A stretch of 44,609 nucleotides of DNA from Hallella mizrahii. GTDB lineage: Bacteria > Bacteroidota > Bacteroidia > Bacteroidales > Bacteroidaceae. Under the pieces are notes generated by a model, which was not told the DNA's origin, ran no database searches, and worked only from the letters and a program-made list of their open reading frames with translations. The translations under genes and the position numbers were made by a program. Shown piece by piece: positions 8,738 to 16,000 of the stretch. The stretch is from the NCBI RefSeq assembly GCF_009695775.1, contig NZ_VUNG01000032.1:1-44609 (forward strand). Direction: 5' to 3'. Position 1 is the first letter of the stretch. Every line of letters starts with the position of its first letter.

Positions 8738-10540
8738 ATGAGAAATCCTGAGCAAGTATTAAACATTTTAGCTGAACACAGCAGTGATTCAAGCTACAAG
8801 TACGAAAGACTCTATCGTATCTTGTTCAACGAGCAGATGTTCTATGTCGCCTATCAGCGTATACACGCAAAGCCCGGCAATATGACTGCCGGAACAGATA
8901 AGAAGACAGCAGACGGCATGAGCGTTGACAAGGTAAATAAGCTGATAGACAGCCTTAAGAATGAGACCTACAGTCCCAAACCTGCAAGGAGGGTTTACAT
9001 ACCCAAGAAGAACGGCAAGAAACGCCCTTTGGGTATTCCCGCTTTCGCAGACAAGTTAGTGCAAGAGGTGGTAAGGATGATATTGGAATCTATCTATGAA
9101 GGTTATTTCGAATGGACCTCACATGGATTCCGACCTAATCGCAGTTGCCATACCGCACTGAAGAGTTTGCAAAACAACTTCAATGGTACTAAATGGTTCA
9201 TTGAGGGAGACATAAAAGGCTTCTTCGACAACATAGACCACAACGTGCTCATTGAAATACTAAGGGAAAGGATATTAGACGAGAGATTTCTACGTCTGAT
9301 ACGCAAATTTCTCAATGCAGGGTATTTGGAAGAATGGCAATTCAACAAGACCTATTCGGGCACACCGCAAGGCGGCATCGTCAGTCCAATATTGGCGAAT
9401 ATCTACCTTGACAAGTTCGATAAGTTTATGGAAGAATATGCACAGAAATTCCGTAAGGGAACAGTGAGGCGCAGGAACAAGGACATCCGTAAGCTAAACA
9501 ACCGCGTGCATTATCTTAAAAAGAGAATAAGCGAGGTTAAGGATGCAGATAAAATATCCGCAATGATAGATGAACTTCGTACTAAACAAAGGCAGATACT
9601 GACAATGCCGAGTGGAGCCGATATGGATGAAAATTTCCGTAGACTGAAATATGTGCGGTATGCTGATGACTTTCTCATTGGGGTCATTGGCACAAAGGAA
9701 GAGTGCGTCAAAATCAAGGCCGACATTACTCATTTTATGCAAGAAAAGCTGAAGTTGGAAATGTCACAAGAAAAGACTCTGATAACCAACGCACAAGACT
9801 ACGCCAAATTCTTGGGCTACGAGATTTGTGTCCGTAAAGATTACACCGCACAGAAGAATGCGAGAGGAGAAATACGTAGACATCGCAATGGAAATGTGGT
9901 TCTTCATATATCACGGGAAGTGATTAAAAAGAAGCTCATTGACCTTGCGGCAATGGAAGTAGTCTCGGAAAAAGGCAAAGAGGTTTGGCGGTACAAAGGG
10001 CGAACGTACCTTATGGACTCAGAGCCCCATGAAATCGTCAGCCGCTACAATACTGAGATACGTGGCTTCTATAAGTATTACTCTATTGCAAACAATGCAT
10101 CGGCACTTGGTAGCTCTTTCGGGTGCATCATGAAGTTCAGAATGTTCAAGACTCTTGCCATGAAATGGAATTGTTCCGTGAGGGCTGTGACAAACAAGTT
10201 GCGTGAAGGTGATAACTTTGTTGTTTGGTTCACGGATAAGAAGGGCGAGAGAAAGCCAAGAGTGTTCTACAATGAAGGCTTCAGGCGGTTGACCGACTTG
10301 GGGACTGCAAAGTATGACAATCTGCCTTACATGTTCATTACTCCCTCGATGAGTCTGATTGAAAGATTGTTGGCAGGGAAATGTGAACTTTGTGGTAAGG
10401 AAGCAAAGGTTGAAGTACACCACGTCAGAAAACTTTCAGAATTGAAAGGTAAGACTGAGTGGGAGCGAAGAATGCTCAAAATGCACAGAAAGACGCTTAT
10501 CGTTTGTGCAGACTGCCATAGCAAGATTCATAGCGACTAA
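8738..10540 (+). CDS. Group II intron reverse transcriptase/maturase with HNH endonuclease (LtrA-like)
   Basis: A 600-residue intron-encoded protein. It has an N-terminal RT-0 region, then RT blocks including KKRPLGIPAFADKLVQEVVRMILESIYE, EGDIKGFFDNIDH, TPQGGIVSPILANIYLDKFD and the active site YADD at residues 308-311. A maturase (X) domain follows, and a C-terminal HNH endonuclease has CELCG, VEVHHV and CADCH. All three activities needed for target-primed reverse transcription and splicing appear intact. I chose ATG 8738 (MRNPEQVL) rather than the earlier ATG at 8606, because residues before MRNPEQ read through conserved intron RNA sequence and because 600 residues matches LtrA. Confidence 0.93.
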   Translation: MRNPEQVLNILAEHSSDSSYKYERLYRILFNEQMFYVAYQRIHAKPGNMTAGTDKKTADGMSVDKVNKLIDSLKNETYSPKPARRVYIPKKNGKKRPLGIPAFADKLVQEVVRMILESIYEGYFEWTSHGFRPNRSCHTALKSLQNNFNGTKWFIEGDIKGFFDNIDHNVLIEILRERILDERFLRLIRKFLNAGYLEEWQFNKTYSGTPQGGIVSPILANIYLDKFDKFMEEYAQKFRKGTVRRRNKDIRKLNNRVHYLKKRISEVKDADKISAMIDELRTKQRQILTMPSGADMDENFRRLKYVRYADDFLIGVIGTKEECVKIKADITHFMQEKLKLEMSQEKTLITNAQDYAKFLGYEICVRKDYTAQKNARGEIRRHRNGNVVLHISREVIKKKLIDLAAMEVVSEKGKEVWRYKGRTYLMDSEPHEIVSRYNTEIRGFYKYYSIANNASALGSSFGCIMKFRMFKTLAMKWNCSVRAVTNKLREGDNFVVWFTDKKGERKPRVFYNEGFRRLTDLGTAKYDNLPYMFITPSMSLIERLLAGKCELCGKEAKVEVHHVRKLSELKGKTEWERRMLKMHRKTLIVCADCHSKIHSD

Positions 10541-10562
10541 AGCTAATGCTATTACATATGGA

Positions 10563-10596
10563 GAGCCGTATACGCGGAGACGTGTAAGTACGGTTC
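10563..10596 (+). ncRNA. Group II intron domain V
   Basis: A 34-nt hairpin starting GAGCCGTA and ending TACGGTTC, with the GAGA tetraloop region in the middle. It is the catalytic core domain of the ribozyme, and its presence 22 nt after the maturase stop fixes the 3' end of the intron. Confidence 0.88.
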
Positions 10597-10657
10597 GGGG
10601 GCAGACTTGTGAAAACCTACCTCCGTAAGGAGACAAGGCGTCACGGGTCGAGCCTAC

Positions 10658-11004
10658 AGAGCGAGGAAGAGCAGAAGAGCCGTATCTCTGAAGCCATGGA
10701 CAAACGTCAGATTGATCTCAGCACCATGGTAAAGGGCATGAAGGAATGCAGGCTTACCATCGGTCATGATGGGCGGGCTACGCTCTCTGCTGACAACGGC
10801 AGTACCAAGGTCACCCGTGACCTATCCAATGCGGAGATGTCTCGTTTGCAGACTATTCTTGGAGCAGACAATCTCACCGACGAGGGCAAGAAAATCCGCA
10901 TAGCAGGACTCGTCAATGGCATTGTCATCTCCCAGCAGGTGTCGCAGAACTACGAAAATATCGAGCAGAGAGGACAGCAGCAGGAACAGAGTGTCAAGAG
11001 ATAG
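10658..11004 (+). CDS. Unidentified C-terminal fragment forming the 3' exon of the intron
   Basis: From the 3' splice site the frame is open to TAG at 11002-11004. It encodes about 115 residues (SEEEQKSRISEAMDKRQIDL...QQQEQSVKR), charged and with a Gln-rich end. After splicing it would continue the integrase frame (codon A|AG), giving a 512-residue product, about 100 residues longer than the usual integrase. I do not recognise the sequence as an integrase tail, so it may be the 3' end of another gene brought next to the integrase by recombination. If translated separately, ATG 10696 (MDKRQIDL) is the first in-frame start in the exon. The SSB gene follows 85 nt later. Confidence 0.5.
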
Positions 11005-11089
11005 TTGCTCCTTGAAGAAACCAAGACCATGGATATTACCCAAATGTGGTAATGAGTACAAGCAATAACTATTAACCCAATACTGAATT

Positions 11090-11740
11090 ATGATTAAATG
11101 CGATGTAACCATCTGCGGTACTGTCAGCAAGGCTGCGCAGGTACGCAACAACAAGGACGGCAAGCCATTCACCACCTTTGGCGTGGCTGTTGTCATCCTC
11201 AATCCGCAAGGTATCAACAAGACCGTTGAGATCAGTGTCATAAAGGATGGAGCGGAGAATACCACGGACTATGTGGCGGGCAACCGCATCGAGATGACTG
11301 GAACACTCATGTTCCGCAAGCGTGAGGACACCCTTTACTTCAATTTTTCTGCCCAAACCGTCCACCTCACCCCGACATCTACAGAGGATGCTATCAAGGG
11401 CGAACTGACAATGAAGGGCACTTCGGGTAAGAACATTGAACAGAAGCAGACCAAGACCGGCAAGACTATGCTCATCTTCTCTGCCTACAGTGGCGAGAAA
11501 ATAGATAAAGGTTTTGCTTTCACCTGGGTTCGTTTCGTTCAGTTCGGTGCCACTCGTCCCGACTGGCTCCAGCCCAAGGCTACGCTTGAGGCAAAGGGTG
11601 AGTTAGAGTTGTCGCTCTATAACGACCGTCTGAGTATCGGCTGTAAGCTGTCTGACCTTCAGCCTTGGCAGAAGCCACAGTATGTTCCCCGAGAAGCTCA
11701 GGTGAAACAGAGCAGCTCTTCTGATGACTGCCCATTCTAA
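11090..11740 (+). CDS. Single-stranded DNA-binding protein with two OB-like domains
   Basis: A 216-residue protein. The N-terminal part (MIKCDVTICGTVSKAAQVRNNKDGKPFTTFGVAV...YVAGNRIEMTGTL) has the layout of an SSB-type OB fold. A second stretch from about residue 100 (IKGELTMKGTSG...ATLEAKGELELSLYNDR) repeats the pattern. The last residues DDCPF match the acidic-Pro-Phe tip by which SSBs recruit replication partners. It probably coats the transferred strand of the element or supports its replication. Together with the ArdC gene 50 nt downstream it forms a typical post-transfer establishment pair. Confidence 0.75.
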   Translation: MIKCDVTICGTVSKAAQVRNNKDGKPFTTFGVAVVILNPQGINKTVEISVIKDGAENTTDYVAGNRIEMTGTLMFRKREDTLYFNFSAQTVHLTPTSTEDAIKGELTMKGTSGKNIEQKQTKTGKTMLIFSAYSGEKIDKGFAFTWVRFVQFGATRPDWLQPKATLEAKGELELSLYNDRLSIGCKLSDLQPWQKPQYVPREAQVKQSSSSDDCPF

Positions 11741-11790
11741 CCTCACTTCCCTTATCTATTCATATTAATCCCCAACAACACCTTTAATCT

Positions 11791-13053
11791 ATGCCAAGAA
11801 AAAACTACAACACCGATGGTCCCAATGCAGAAGACCGTGCTTGGGCTGCGTTCACCGGCATGATGATTCAGCACATTAAGGAAATCCAAAAGGACTGGAA
11901 AAAGCCTTGGTTTTCCGAGACTGCCTCAAAGTGGCCGAAGAACATGTCTGGAAGAGAGTACAACGGTATGAACGCAATCATGTTGATGCTTCAATCAGAG
12001 AAGCAGGGCTACACCACTCCCGTATGGGCAACCTTTGACCGGGTAGCAGGTCTGAACTTCGTTAAAGGCAACGACGGCAAACGGCAACGCAAGTTGGATG
12101 ACAACGGCCAGCCATTGCCTCTCGTCTCCATCAACAAGGGCGAGAAATCCACTCCCGTCTTCATCACGACGTTCACAGTGGTCAACAAGGAGACCAGGGA
12201 GAGGATCAAGTACGATGACTATAAGCAGATGGCACAGGAGGAGCGCGCGAAGTACAATGTCTATCCTAAGCTGCAGGTCTATAATGTCTTCAACGTGGCC
12301 GCACAGACCAATCTCCAGGAGTCGCGTCCCGAGCTCTATGCTAAGATAGTGCAGGAAAACCAGTCTCCAAGACGTGAAGCTGGCGAGACTACTACCTTCG
12401 AGCCGTTAGACAAGATGATCAGTGGTAACCTTTGGTTCTGTCCTGTTAAGGAAGTGGAGGGGGATAATTGCTACTATTCGGTGTCCAAGGATGAGATCGT
12501 CTTGCCCCCTCGTGCCACCTTTGTAGATGGGGAAAGCTTCGCTGGTAATTTCTTTCACGAGGCAACCCACAGCTTAGGCAGTGAACACCGGTTGAACCGC
12601 CTCGCAGGTGCAAAATTCGGCTCCAAGGATTACGCAGTCGAAGAGCTTATCGCCGAGATGACAGCCGCTGCCGTCTCCAGTCGTTATGGCATGACCAAGC
12701 ATGTCAAGGAGGATTCTGCGGCCTATCTCAAATCTTGGCTCAAGAGCCTCAATGAGTCTCCCGAGTTCATCAAGACTGTCCTCACCGATGTGAGAAAAGC
12801 AGCCAGTGTGATGACCCAGCGCATCGACAAGATTCAAGTTGCCATCGATGAGGGTAAGGAACTCCACAAAGAGGACTTCCCTGATTTCCAGAAAGCAAAC
12901 GGTCAAATTACCCAGGCAGGACAATCTATGATAGCCGCCAAGTCAGCTGACTCGCAATGTTCGAATTCTACCGTGGAAGAAGCCAAATCGCTGCAGGTGG
13001 AGCAACCTAAGGAGTCCAATGAGGAACGAATATCGAGAGGTTATCATAGATAA
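11791..13053 (+). CDS. ArdC-type antirestriction protein (ssDNA-binding zincin)
   Basis: A 420-residue protein. The N-terminal half (residues 10-160) is the ArdC ssDNA-binding domain, with WKKPWF and SGREYNGMNAIMLMLQSEKQGYTTPVWATF. The C-terminal half is a zincin metallopeptidase domain with HEATH (His256, Glu257, His260) followed by GSEHRLNR and EELIAEMTAAAVSSRYG. In ArdC of plasmid pSa the protein protects incoming single-stranded DNA from restriction. The role here as an establishment factor follows from the family and from the SSB neighbour. The tail past residue 370 is low-complexity (SQCSNSTVEEAKSLQVEQPKESNEER). Confidence 0.85.
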   Translation: MPRKNYNTDGPNAEDRAWAAFTGMMIQHIKEIQKDWKKPWFSETASKWPKNMSGREYNGMNAIMLMLQSEKQGYTTPVWATFDRVAGLNFVKGNDGKRQRKLDDNGQPLPLVSINKGEKSTPVFITTFTVVNKETRERIKYDDYKQMAQEERAKYNVYPKLQVYNVFNVAAQTNLQESRPELYAKIVQENQSPRREAGETTTFEPLDKMISGNLWFCPVKEVEGDNCYYSVSKDEIVLPPRATFVDGESFAGNFFHEATHSLGSEHRLNRLAGAKFGSKDYAVEELIAEMTAAAVSSRYGMTKHVKEDSAAYLKSWLKSLNESPEFIKTVLTDVRKAASVMTQRIDKIQVAIDEGKELHKEDFPDFQKANGQITQAGQSMIAAKSADSQCSNSTVEEAKSLQVEQPKESNEERISRGYHR

Positions 13054-13078
13054 TCAAAAAGACTTTGTCTAATATTCT

Positions 13079-13138
13079 ATAGGAAATGACCAATGATCGG
13101 ATATATTCTGTCAAATGGTCAAAATGGTCATTTCCTAT
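13079..13138. terminator. 14-bp inverted repeat downstream of ardC-type gene
   Basis: ATAGGAAATGACCA (13079-13092) is complementary to TGGTCATTTCCTAT (13125-13138), with a loop of 32 nt that contains another TGGTCA. It may end the SSB-ArdC transcript or the epimerase fragment that ends at 13138 on the other strand. Confidence 0.4.
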
Positions 13139-13234
13139 TATTCCCAGATCGCAGAAGTTCCTATATGTTCCCAATACCATTTTACAGTATCTTTGAGTCC
13201 CTCTTCGAATGATTTAATAGGGCAATACTTAGGT
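13138..13234 (-). pseudogene. C-terminal scrap of a sugar-nucleotide epimerase (SDR family)
   Basis: Read on the minus strand, 13234 to the TAA at 13138-13140 gives PKYCPIKSFEEGLKDTVKWYWEHIGTSAIWE with small uncertainty at the left end. The pattern 'S(F/L)EEGLKDTVKWY' near a C-terminus is what NAD-dependent epimerase/dehydratases end with. Only about 32 codons remain, and the sequence runs directly into the integrase fragment on the other strand. It is evidence of a past deletion or insertion joining two unrelated genes. Confidence 0.55.
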
Positions 13235-13882
13235 GTCCGTTTCCACATGGAAGATGTTCACCGTGGCTTTCTCACGGGGGAAGAATTGAATAGAATCATA
13301 ACAAAGAAGATAGACAGCAAGAGTCTTCAGCTCGTCCGTGATCTCTTTGTGTTCAGCTGCTTCACCGGTATATCCTATGGCGACGTGAGAGCCCTTGAGC
13401 CAAGCAACGTCGTTACAATGAGCAATATGGAGTGGATAACAGGAATACGTCTCAAGACAAAGCAACGCTACAGTGTTGTTCTCTTCGACGGCGCCAAGCT
13501 CATCATGAAGAAGTACGAGAACGCCCCTCGCTGTAAGGGCCACATTTTTCCAGTGATCTCCAACCAGAAGACCAACAAATTTCTGAAGAAGATTGCGTCC
13601 ATATGCGGTATTGAAAAGAACCTTACCTTTCACATGGCCCGCCACACCTTCGCAACCCTAGCGCTTACCAAAGGAGTATCGATTGAGGTACTGTCTAAGA
13701 TGCTGGGTCATGCTAACATAAAGTCAACACAAGTGTACGCCGACATCACCAACAAGAAGGTCGCAAGCGAGATGAAGAAGCTCTTTAAGGATGCTGACGT
13801 TGTCAATGTCAAGCATGAAACGGAAGACATGACTGGCATCAGTGAAGACGCAATTGAGAAGCCTAAGCCAGCTCAAATTTAA
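13235..13882 (+). pseudogene. Tyrosine recombinase lacking its N-terminal half
   Basis: The open frame beginning 13115 becomes integrase-like only from about 13235 (VRFHMEDVHRGFLTGEELNRI). ATG 13247 could start a 211-residue product. The catalytic domain is present: TGISYGDV (Ser instead of the first Arg, as in the Bacteroides IntDOT-like group), HMARHTFAT, LGHANI and Tyr in STQVYADIT. The arm-binding and core-binding domains that should precede it are missing, and the sequence upstream is the epimerase scrap. It is probably non-functional as an integrase, a relic of another element. Confidence 0.75.
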
Positions 13883-14023
13883 TTTCGAATAAATACCGTT
13901 GTAGTCGATGAGACATATGGATACCGATGCCATAGTTAGGAGCTAGGTCTGTACTGGACCGACGCTTACGATTGATCTTGAGCTACAAAATTCTAATAGA
14001 GTTATCCCTCTAATTTCCCATAG

Positions 14024-14055
14024 ACGCCACAAGTATTAGACAGAACTTGTGGCGT
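14024..14055. terminator. Hairpin between converging genes, probable bidirectional terminator
   Basis: ACGCCACAAGT (14024-14034) pairs exactly with ACTTGTGGCGT (14045-14055) across a 10-nt loop. It sits between the 3' ends of the integrase relic (plus strand) and the WYL regulator (minus strand), where a shared terminator is expected. Confidence 0.5.
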
Positions 14056-14099
14056 ATGTCTTATAGAGAGAAGCAATAAAAACTTACCGTTGTGCTACT

Positions 14100-15035
14100 T
14101 TATTCTTCACAAGTGTTTTTGCCAGTTTCATAGCTTTCCGTCATGTTCTTCAGAATTTCAATCATCTCTTGGCGGAGACTATCGGGACTAATGACCGTAA
14201 TCTTTCGTTCGTGCCAAAGGAGTTCTTGCAGGAAATCTCGGGACGGCCGGAGATGAAGCCGATAGTCTGTGTATTCGCCATAGTCTTCAATCTTCTCCTG
14301 ACTGTCGTGCAACTTCACTTCATCGATGTAGTTGTTCTCGGGATAGAAGGCGCGGATCACGATGTCTTGGGCTGGTACGTTGTCCATGTGCATGATGCCA
14401 AAGCAGTCGCCATAGAAGTTATCGGGAGATAGCTTCTTGCGTATTGCCGCTGGCAGATTGTGTCGCTTGCAACGAACTGCCATGTTGTTGATCCTGTCGA
14501 AAGGAAGCACGCGAGGGTTGTATTCTTTTCCTTCTTCGATCTTGTTGCCAATGACATACCACCGCTGATGGAACATACGCACAAAGCAGGGCACGAGATC
14601 TATATTCTGCTCCTCACCGTATGCTGTGGTATAACTGAAGCTCAGGGAGTAATGTTTGTCGATGGCGTTGAGAATATCGTCGAGCAACTCCGTATTTTCG
14701 GGTGCATCGTCGAGCATCACCTTGTTGTGGTATTTCAGCATATCGCCAAGTGAGGCAATGCGCAGGGCTGAGAGCATCCAGTCCGTTATCTCCATGGCGG
14801 CATAGCGGTCACGTCGGATGAAGTAGCGGTAACCGTCACTCTTATCGCACTCAATCTCCAGACCGAACATCGTGTTGATCTCCTCACGATAACGGTGGAA
14901 GGTTCGTTCTGACAGTTCCTTTCCCTCCACGTTACTTGCCGCATCGGCCCATTCGTCACAGATCTCCTGAATTGTCATCTTCTGGTGCTCCAACTTTCCG
15001 ATGAGCCAGCAATAGAATTTCGTTCTGTTCGTCAT
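14100..15035 (-). CDS. WYL-domain transcriptional regulator
   Basis: A 311-residue protein starting at ATG 15035 (MTNRTKFYCWLIGKL). A winged HTH (TIQEICDEWADA...LSERTFHRYREEINTMFGLEI) leads into a WYL ligand-sensing domain (HYSLSFSYTTAYGEEQNIDLVPCFVRMFHQRWYVIGN...RVLPFDRI) and a C-terminal WCX extension. WYL proteins commonly control defence and DNA-damage genes by binding nucleic acid or small ligands. A longer open frame exists to 15182, but its extra residues overlap the upstream gene and look non-protein-like. The start codon overlaps the stop of the Zn-ribbon gene in ATGA. The position directly downstream of the toxin operon suggests it regulates that block. Confidence 0.83.
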   Translation of the reverse strand: MTNRTKFYCWLIGKLEHQKMTIQEICDEWADAASNVEGKELSERTFHRYREEINTMFGLEIECDKSDGYRYFIRRDRYAAMEITDWMLSALRIASLGDMLKYHNKVMLDDAPENTELLDDILNAIDKHYSLSFSYTTAYGEEQNIDLVPCFVRMFHQRWYVIGNKIEEGKEYNPRVLPFDRINNMAVRCKRHNLPAAIRKKLSPDNFYGDCFGIMHMDNVPAQDIVIRAFYPENNYIDEVKLHDSQEKIEDYGEYTDYRLHLRPSRDFLQELLWHERKITVISPDSLRQEMIEILKNMTESYETGKNTCEE

Positions 15036-15283
15036 AGATTTAAGAATTCTTGAGGTTGAACATCTTGTTCTTCTTGGCACTCGTCCATCATCTTCCAGAT
15101 CTTCTTGTAGACGAACCTGTCCATCAAGTTGTAAGGAAATAGTTTGATCGGCTTCGTGTGAAAACTTCCGCACTTCGGGCACTTCATAGGTTGCGAGAAA
15201 GCAGTTGCCTGAAACTCAATGTCGGCAGCCTTGAACTTGTTCCCGCACTTGTCGCATTTGAATGTTGTGAATCCTCTAAGCAT
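15032..15283 (-). CDS. Small zinc-ribbon protein
   Basis: An 83-residue protein with two CxxC knuckles (CDKC at residues 10-13 and CPKC at 35-38) separated by 21 residues, followed by a basic and then an acidic tail. It has the form of a rubredoxin-like zinc ribbon. It is co-transcribed and translationally coupled with the WYL regulator (4-nt overlap), so it probably acts with it. No specific family is recognised. Confidence 0.7.
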   Translation of the reverse strand: MLRGFTTFKCDKCGNKFKAADIEFQATAFSQPMKCPKCGSFHTKPIKLFPYNLMDRFVYKKIWKMMDECQEEQDVQPQEFLNL

Positions 15284-15317
15284 AAATCATTCCTCCAATG
15301 TTTATTGTTTACGAGTG

Positions 15318-15325
15318 CAAAGATA
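15318..15325 (-). promoter_or_regulatory. Candidate -7 box for the Zn-ribbon/WYL pair
   Basis: On the minus strand the sequence reads TATCTTTG, matching TAnnTTTG, 35 nt upstream of the start codon at 15283. A good -33 TTTG at the usual 20-nt spacing is not obvious. Confidence 0.45.
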
Positions 15326-15478
15326 GAGAGACGTTGCGCCAAAAGGTGGCAAGACATGAAGAATTATGAGTCAAAATTTTGATTTCTCTTATATACAATT
15401 GTTTGCACTTCAAACGACATGGGCATATGAAAGCACAAGCTAACACATGCCCAATGAAGTGGTTCTTTCTGACAAAAG

Positions 15479-15994
15479 CTATGCTAATTGACAGGGTTCA
15501 GCTACAAATTCAGAAAGATTGCAGGATTTCAGGAGTAGATAGGACTCTTGGTCTACGAAAGTGAAGAGATTAAACTCTTCCAAGCGGAATGCTGATGGGA
15601 AGGCTATGCCCTTATTGAAGACATATTTTTCTACAGTCATGATCTTGCCACTCTTGAAGGCTCGCATAGTTGATTTCTCTCTGTTTATAGCTTTACCTTT
15701 AAACAAAGGAGCTGCAATAGCCGTATAGCTTTCACCATCTACAGAGAACAAAGCCTTATTGACATTTAGCTTGTCGATGACACTAGCTACTTTACTAGAT
15801 TTAAAGATAGGAAGAGCACCTATGAAGAAAGGACAATCAGATATCTTCGAATTGTCAGCATCTTTAGTCCAATGGAACTCGCGTCCGTTCAATTGTTTAA
15901 TATCGCCTGTTGCAAGAATCTTACTCATATCAAGATCTCCGAAGTTGATAGAGGCGAAACCGTTTGGTTTGTTTGTAAGTTTATAAATTGCCAT
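15479..15994 (-). CDS. Immunity protein, Imm11/DUF1629-like
   Basis: A 171-residue cytosolic-looking protein whose start lies 6 nt after the stop of the AHH toxin gene. The pattern resembles Imm11 (DUF1629): an N-terminal segment ending LNGREFHW, then CPFFIGALPIFKSSKV, SGKIMTVEKYVF, a segment FRLEEFNLFTFVDQESYLLLKSCNLSEFVAEP. Imm11 proteins neutralise polymorphic toxins, often of the AHH nuclease class. The assignment rests on this remembered pattern and on position; no alignment was run. Confidence 0.72.
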   Translation of the reverse strand: MAIYKLTNKPNGFASINFGDLDMSKILATGDIKQLNGREFHWTKDADNSKISDCPFFIGALPIFKSSKVASVIDKLNVNKALFSVDGESYTAIAAPLFKGKAINREKSTMRAFKSGKIMTVEKYVFNKGIAFPSAFRLEEFNLFTFVDQESYLLLKSCNLSEFVAEPCQLA

Positions 15995-16000
15995 GTTATT

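Larger units (their letters stand above)
8169..10657 (+). mobile_element. Group II intron, Ll.LtrB-like (IIA, mitochondrial-like class)
   Basis: The intron starts with GTGCGCCCAGAT, the LtrB-type 5' end, and ends with AC at 10656-10657. Domain V is 10563-10596. Domain VI is a stem, GACTTGTGA (10604-10612) with TCACGGGTC (10641-10649), followed by eight bases to the 3' splice site, the same spacing as recalled for Ll.LtrB. EBS1 is probably TGGTGT at 8455-8460, which pairs with the last six exon bases ATACCA at 8163-8168 including one G-U pair. The base before it (T8454) can pair with the first 3'-exon base (A10658). The reverse transcriptase frame lies in domain IV. Length 2489 nt. It looks complete and potentially mobile. 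Confidence 0.92.

Noticed and set aside
13115..13234. N-terminal 40 residues of the open frame containing the integrase relic
   Set aside because: These codons lie on the opposite strand of the epimerase scrap and of the 13079-13138 hairpin, so they are not integrase sequence.
15036..15182. 49-residue N-terminal extension of the WYL regulator
   Set aside because: It overlaps the Zn-ribbon gene in another frame, and the ATGA overlap at 15032-15035 identifies the true start.
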